DNA of 64,000 nt from JALNZU01 sp964463695. Lineage in GTDB: Bacteria > Bacteroidota > Bacteroidia > Bacteroidales > F082. Of the stretch, positions 62,764 through 64,000 are shown in pieces. The position numbers and the translations under genes were made by a program. Every line of letters begins with the position of its first letter. Position 1 is the first letter of the stretch. The notes under the pieces were generated by a model. That model was not told the DNA's origin. It did no database searches and saw nothing but the letters and a program-made list of their open reading frames with translations. The stretch is from positions 114,221-178,220 of the forward strand of contig CAYXCZ010000002.1 of NCBI GenBank assembly GCA_964463695.1, given 5' to 3'.

Positions 62764-63118
62764 GTTTGGGTTTGAGGGTAGTTCCATTATACTTTGGAAC
62801 AAAAAAGTTAGTATAATTTGGATTATACTAATTGGGATTGTTATTCATTTTGTCATTGTTGTTATTGGAAATGAGATTGATAATAATGACCTGAAAAAAA
62901 ACGGCATTGAAACTAGCGCAATTGTTACGGATGTGAGAAAAGTTGGAAGTAAAGGTGTAATAAGATGTACATATACTTTCGAAGTTAAAAGTTTAAAATA
63001 TTCAGGAAGCGTTGATGATGATTATTATAAGACGGGTGATTCGATTAGAATCCTTTATTTAGAAAAGAATCCTGAAATTAACAGGGACAAAAAGTTTCTT
63101 GAAAAAATAAATGATTGA
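62750..63118 (+). CDS. small membrane-anchored protein, DUF3592-like
   Basis: This 122-residue protein has one N-terminal membrane helix (VSIIWIILIGIVIHFVIVVIG). A beta-rich domain follows, reading ETSAIVTDVRKVGSKGVIRCTYTFEVKSLKYSGS and GDSIRILYLEKNPEINR. The pattern of a strand with YTFEV followed by GDSIRILYLEKNPE resembles DUF3592-type domains. No function is known. It overlaps its neighbour upstream by 14 bases and is followed almost directly by the third gene. Confidence 0.65.
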   Translation: MKKDKFGFEGSSIILWNKKVSIIWIILIGIVIHFVIVVIGNEIDNNDLKKNGIETSAIVTDVRKVGSKGVIRCTYTFEVKSLKYSGSVDDDYYKTGDSIRILYLEKNPEINRDKKFLEKIND

Positions 63119-63120
63119 AA

Positions 63121-63585
63121 ATGTACAAGAAAAAACCCTTTCGAATTGGAGATCCACATATTGTTTTCTATCAAAAAGTTGTGTTTTTGATTGGTTTGTT
63201 ACTCATTCTCTTCTTGTTAGCAATTGGGTACTTTCTTCAAGAGAATTACATTTTCAGCATTGCATTAGCAGCCTCAATAGGCTGGTTAATAATAGTTTAC
63301 CTGTATTCCAACGTTTTTGAAGTTGAACTCACTGGTTCCAGCTTTCGGATTAGAAACATCTTCCGAAGTTTTCAGATTGACTCCAAGAAATTCAAAGAAA
63401 TAAAAAGGATCTATTTTATTAGTTTTCTAATGGTTATTGTGTTCGATGATCGTAAATTTTATTTTTTAATGAAGTCTAAGGATTTAATAAATGACTTCAT
63501 TTTTTATGATAATGAATATGAGAGGGCTTTGAATCAGAAAATAATAGAGAAAATCAAAATGATTGAAATAATTGATGGTGAATAG
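63121..63585 (+). CDS. small membrane protein with PH-like C-terminal domain, unknown
   Basis: The ATG at 63121 (154 residues) begins two bases after the preceding stop; a TTG at 63115 would overlap it. Two membrane helices (VVFLIGLLLILFLLAIGYFL and ENYIFSIALAASIGWLIIVYLY) precede a strand-rich domain (FEVELTGSSFRIRNIFRSFQIDSKKFKEIKRIYFISFLMVIVFDDRKFYFLM) reminiscent of bacterial PH-like domains. Function unknown. It completes a three-gene cluster of small membrane proteins. Confidence 0.65.
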   Translation: MYKKKPFRIGDPHIVFYQKVVFLIGLLLILFLLAIGYFLQENYIFSIALAASIGWLIIVYLYSNVFEVELTGSSFRIRNIFRSFQIDSKKFKEIKRIYFISFLMVIVFDDRKFYFLMKSKDLINDFIFYDNEYERALNQKIIEKIKMIEIIDGE

Positions 63586-64000
63586 TTTAGATATAGAACA
63601 ACACGCTATTATTTCCGAAAAGGTGGTTGACAATTAAAGTTCCTTTTATCTCATTTCCTAGTCCCATCCTTTTCGAGGGCGGCTATGTTGACCTCAGTCC
63701 ATTACAACAAGCTGTGTAGAAGTATACCCCAAAGCCAGCGACTGCTATACCTATTACGAAAGCATTTTTCCATAAACCCACACCGATGAAAAAATCTCAT
63801 AGGAATTCATTGAGTGATGCATCACATAAAACTATAATACGTAGTTTTTAGTTTCGTATTGGCAAAATCTGTCCGCCAACAAATGAATGTAACCCTAAGT
63901 CAAAGTCAGGTATTTCGATAGTTGAATACGTTCAAAACTGATCGGAATGACTGATTTCATAGCATTTCTTATTGATTTCCAACGCGCAAAATCTTACTTT
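63586..64000. other. gene-free end of window
   Basis: No supported gene is seen in these 415 bases. A minus-strand frame around 63670-63785 encodes a short hydrophobic stretch but lacks a convincing start or a conserved shape. The sequence continues outside the window. Confidence 0.4.

Noticed and set aside
63670..63785. Short minus-strand frame with a hydrophobic stretch (GIAVAGFGVYFY)
   Set aside because: Only about 30 codons from a GTG, no neighbour or promoter support; could be the relic of a membrane protein gene but cannot be claimed.

Overview
The window is a chromosomal segment of a member of the Bacteroidota, most likely Bacteroidales or a related lineage. The evidence is: promoter elements of the TAnnTTTG (-7) / TTG (-33) type upstream of many genes; a MurF-alanine racemase fusion; TonB-dependent receptors with STN and carboxypeptidase-like N-terminal domains; a DUF4249 lipoprotein; a short AtpC; a DksA-like protein with a degenerate zinc finger; and few Shine-Dalgarno sequences. 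Coding density is high. I saw no rRNA, tRNA, CRISPR array or intact insertion sequence.

Layout. 0-2 kb: C-terminal part of a probable membrane glycosyltransferase, then pgk. 2-7.7 kb (minus strand): isoaspartyl peptidase, TauE/SafE exporter, murF-alr fusion, pdxA. 8.1-14.4 kb: four-gene envelope operon (secreted unknown, STN-type TonB receptor, DUF4249 lipoprotein, MG2/plug-like secreted protein). 14.6-17.5 kb: small Cys-rich protein and a TonB receptor carrying the CxxxM and HxM copper-site motifs of the OprC/NosA family. 17.8-20.9 kb: an acyl-AMP ligase/ACP/acyltransferase triple-domain protein and a YgjV-like membrane protein. 20.9-28.6 kb (minus strand): the most unusual locus, an AraC-type regulator followed by PqqD-like protein, ATP-grasp enzyme, type III-fold PLP decarboxylase, urea-transporter/M23-peptidase fusion, outer-membrane barrel and TPR protein, with mostly overlapping genes. 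28.8-31.6 kb: DUF177-rpmF-plsX-fabH. 31.9-36.5 kb: ileS, dksA-like, lspA.

36.6-44.2 kb holds a complete F1Fo ATP synthase split into two convergent operons (atpDC on plus; atpBEFHAG on minus) with a ferritin gene between them. 44.4-49.3 kb: small secreted proteins, inorganic pyrophosphatase, YceI, HemW. 49.3-55.4 kb is a redox region: sulfide:quinone reductase-like flavoprotein with a 52-residue companion ORF, two paralogous heme lipoproteins, a DUF5777-like barrel, a diheme cytochrome c, and a fragmentary second copy of the barrel gene's 3' end. 55.5-58.2 kb: two M24 aminopeptidases. 58.4-61.8 kb: sdhCAB/frdCAB. The last 2 kb carry three small AT-rich membrane-protein genes of unknown role.

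The housekeeping parts (glycolysis, cell wall, lipid, translation, respiration) are conventional. The best candidate for an undescribed system is the PqqD/ATP-grasp/PLP-decarboxylase/urea-transporter-M23/barrel/TPR operon, whose parts suggest cytoplasmic modification of a peptide or amino-acid-derived product coupled to envelope transport. The function is inferred from domains only.
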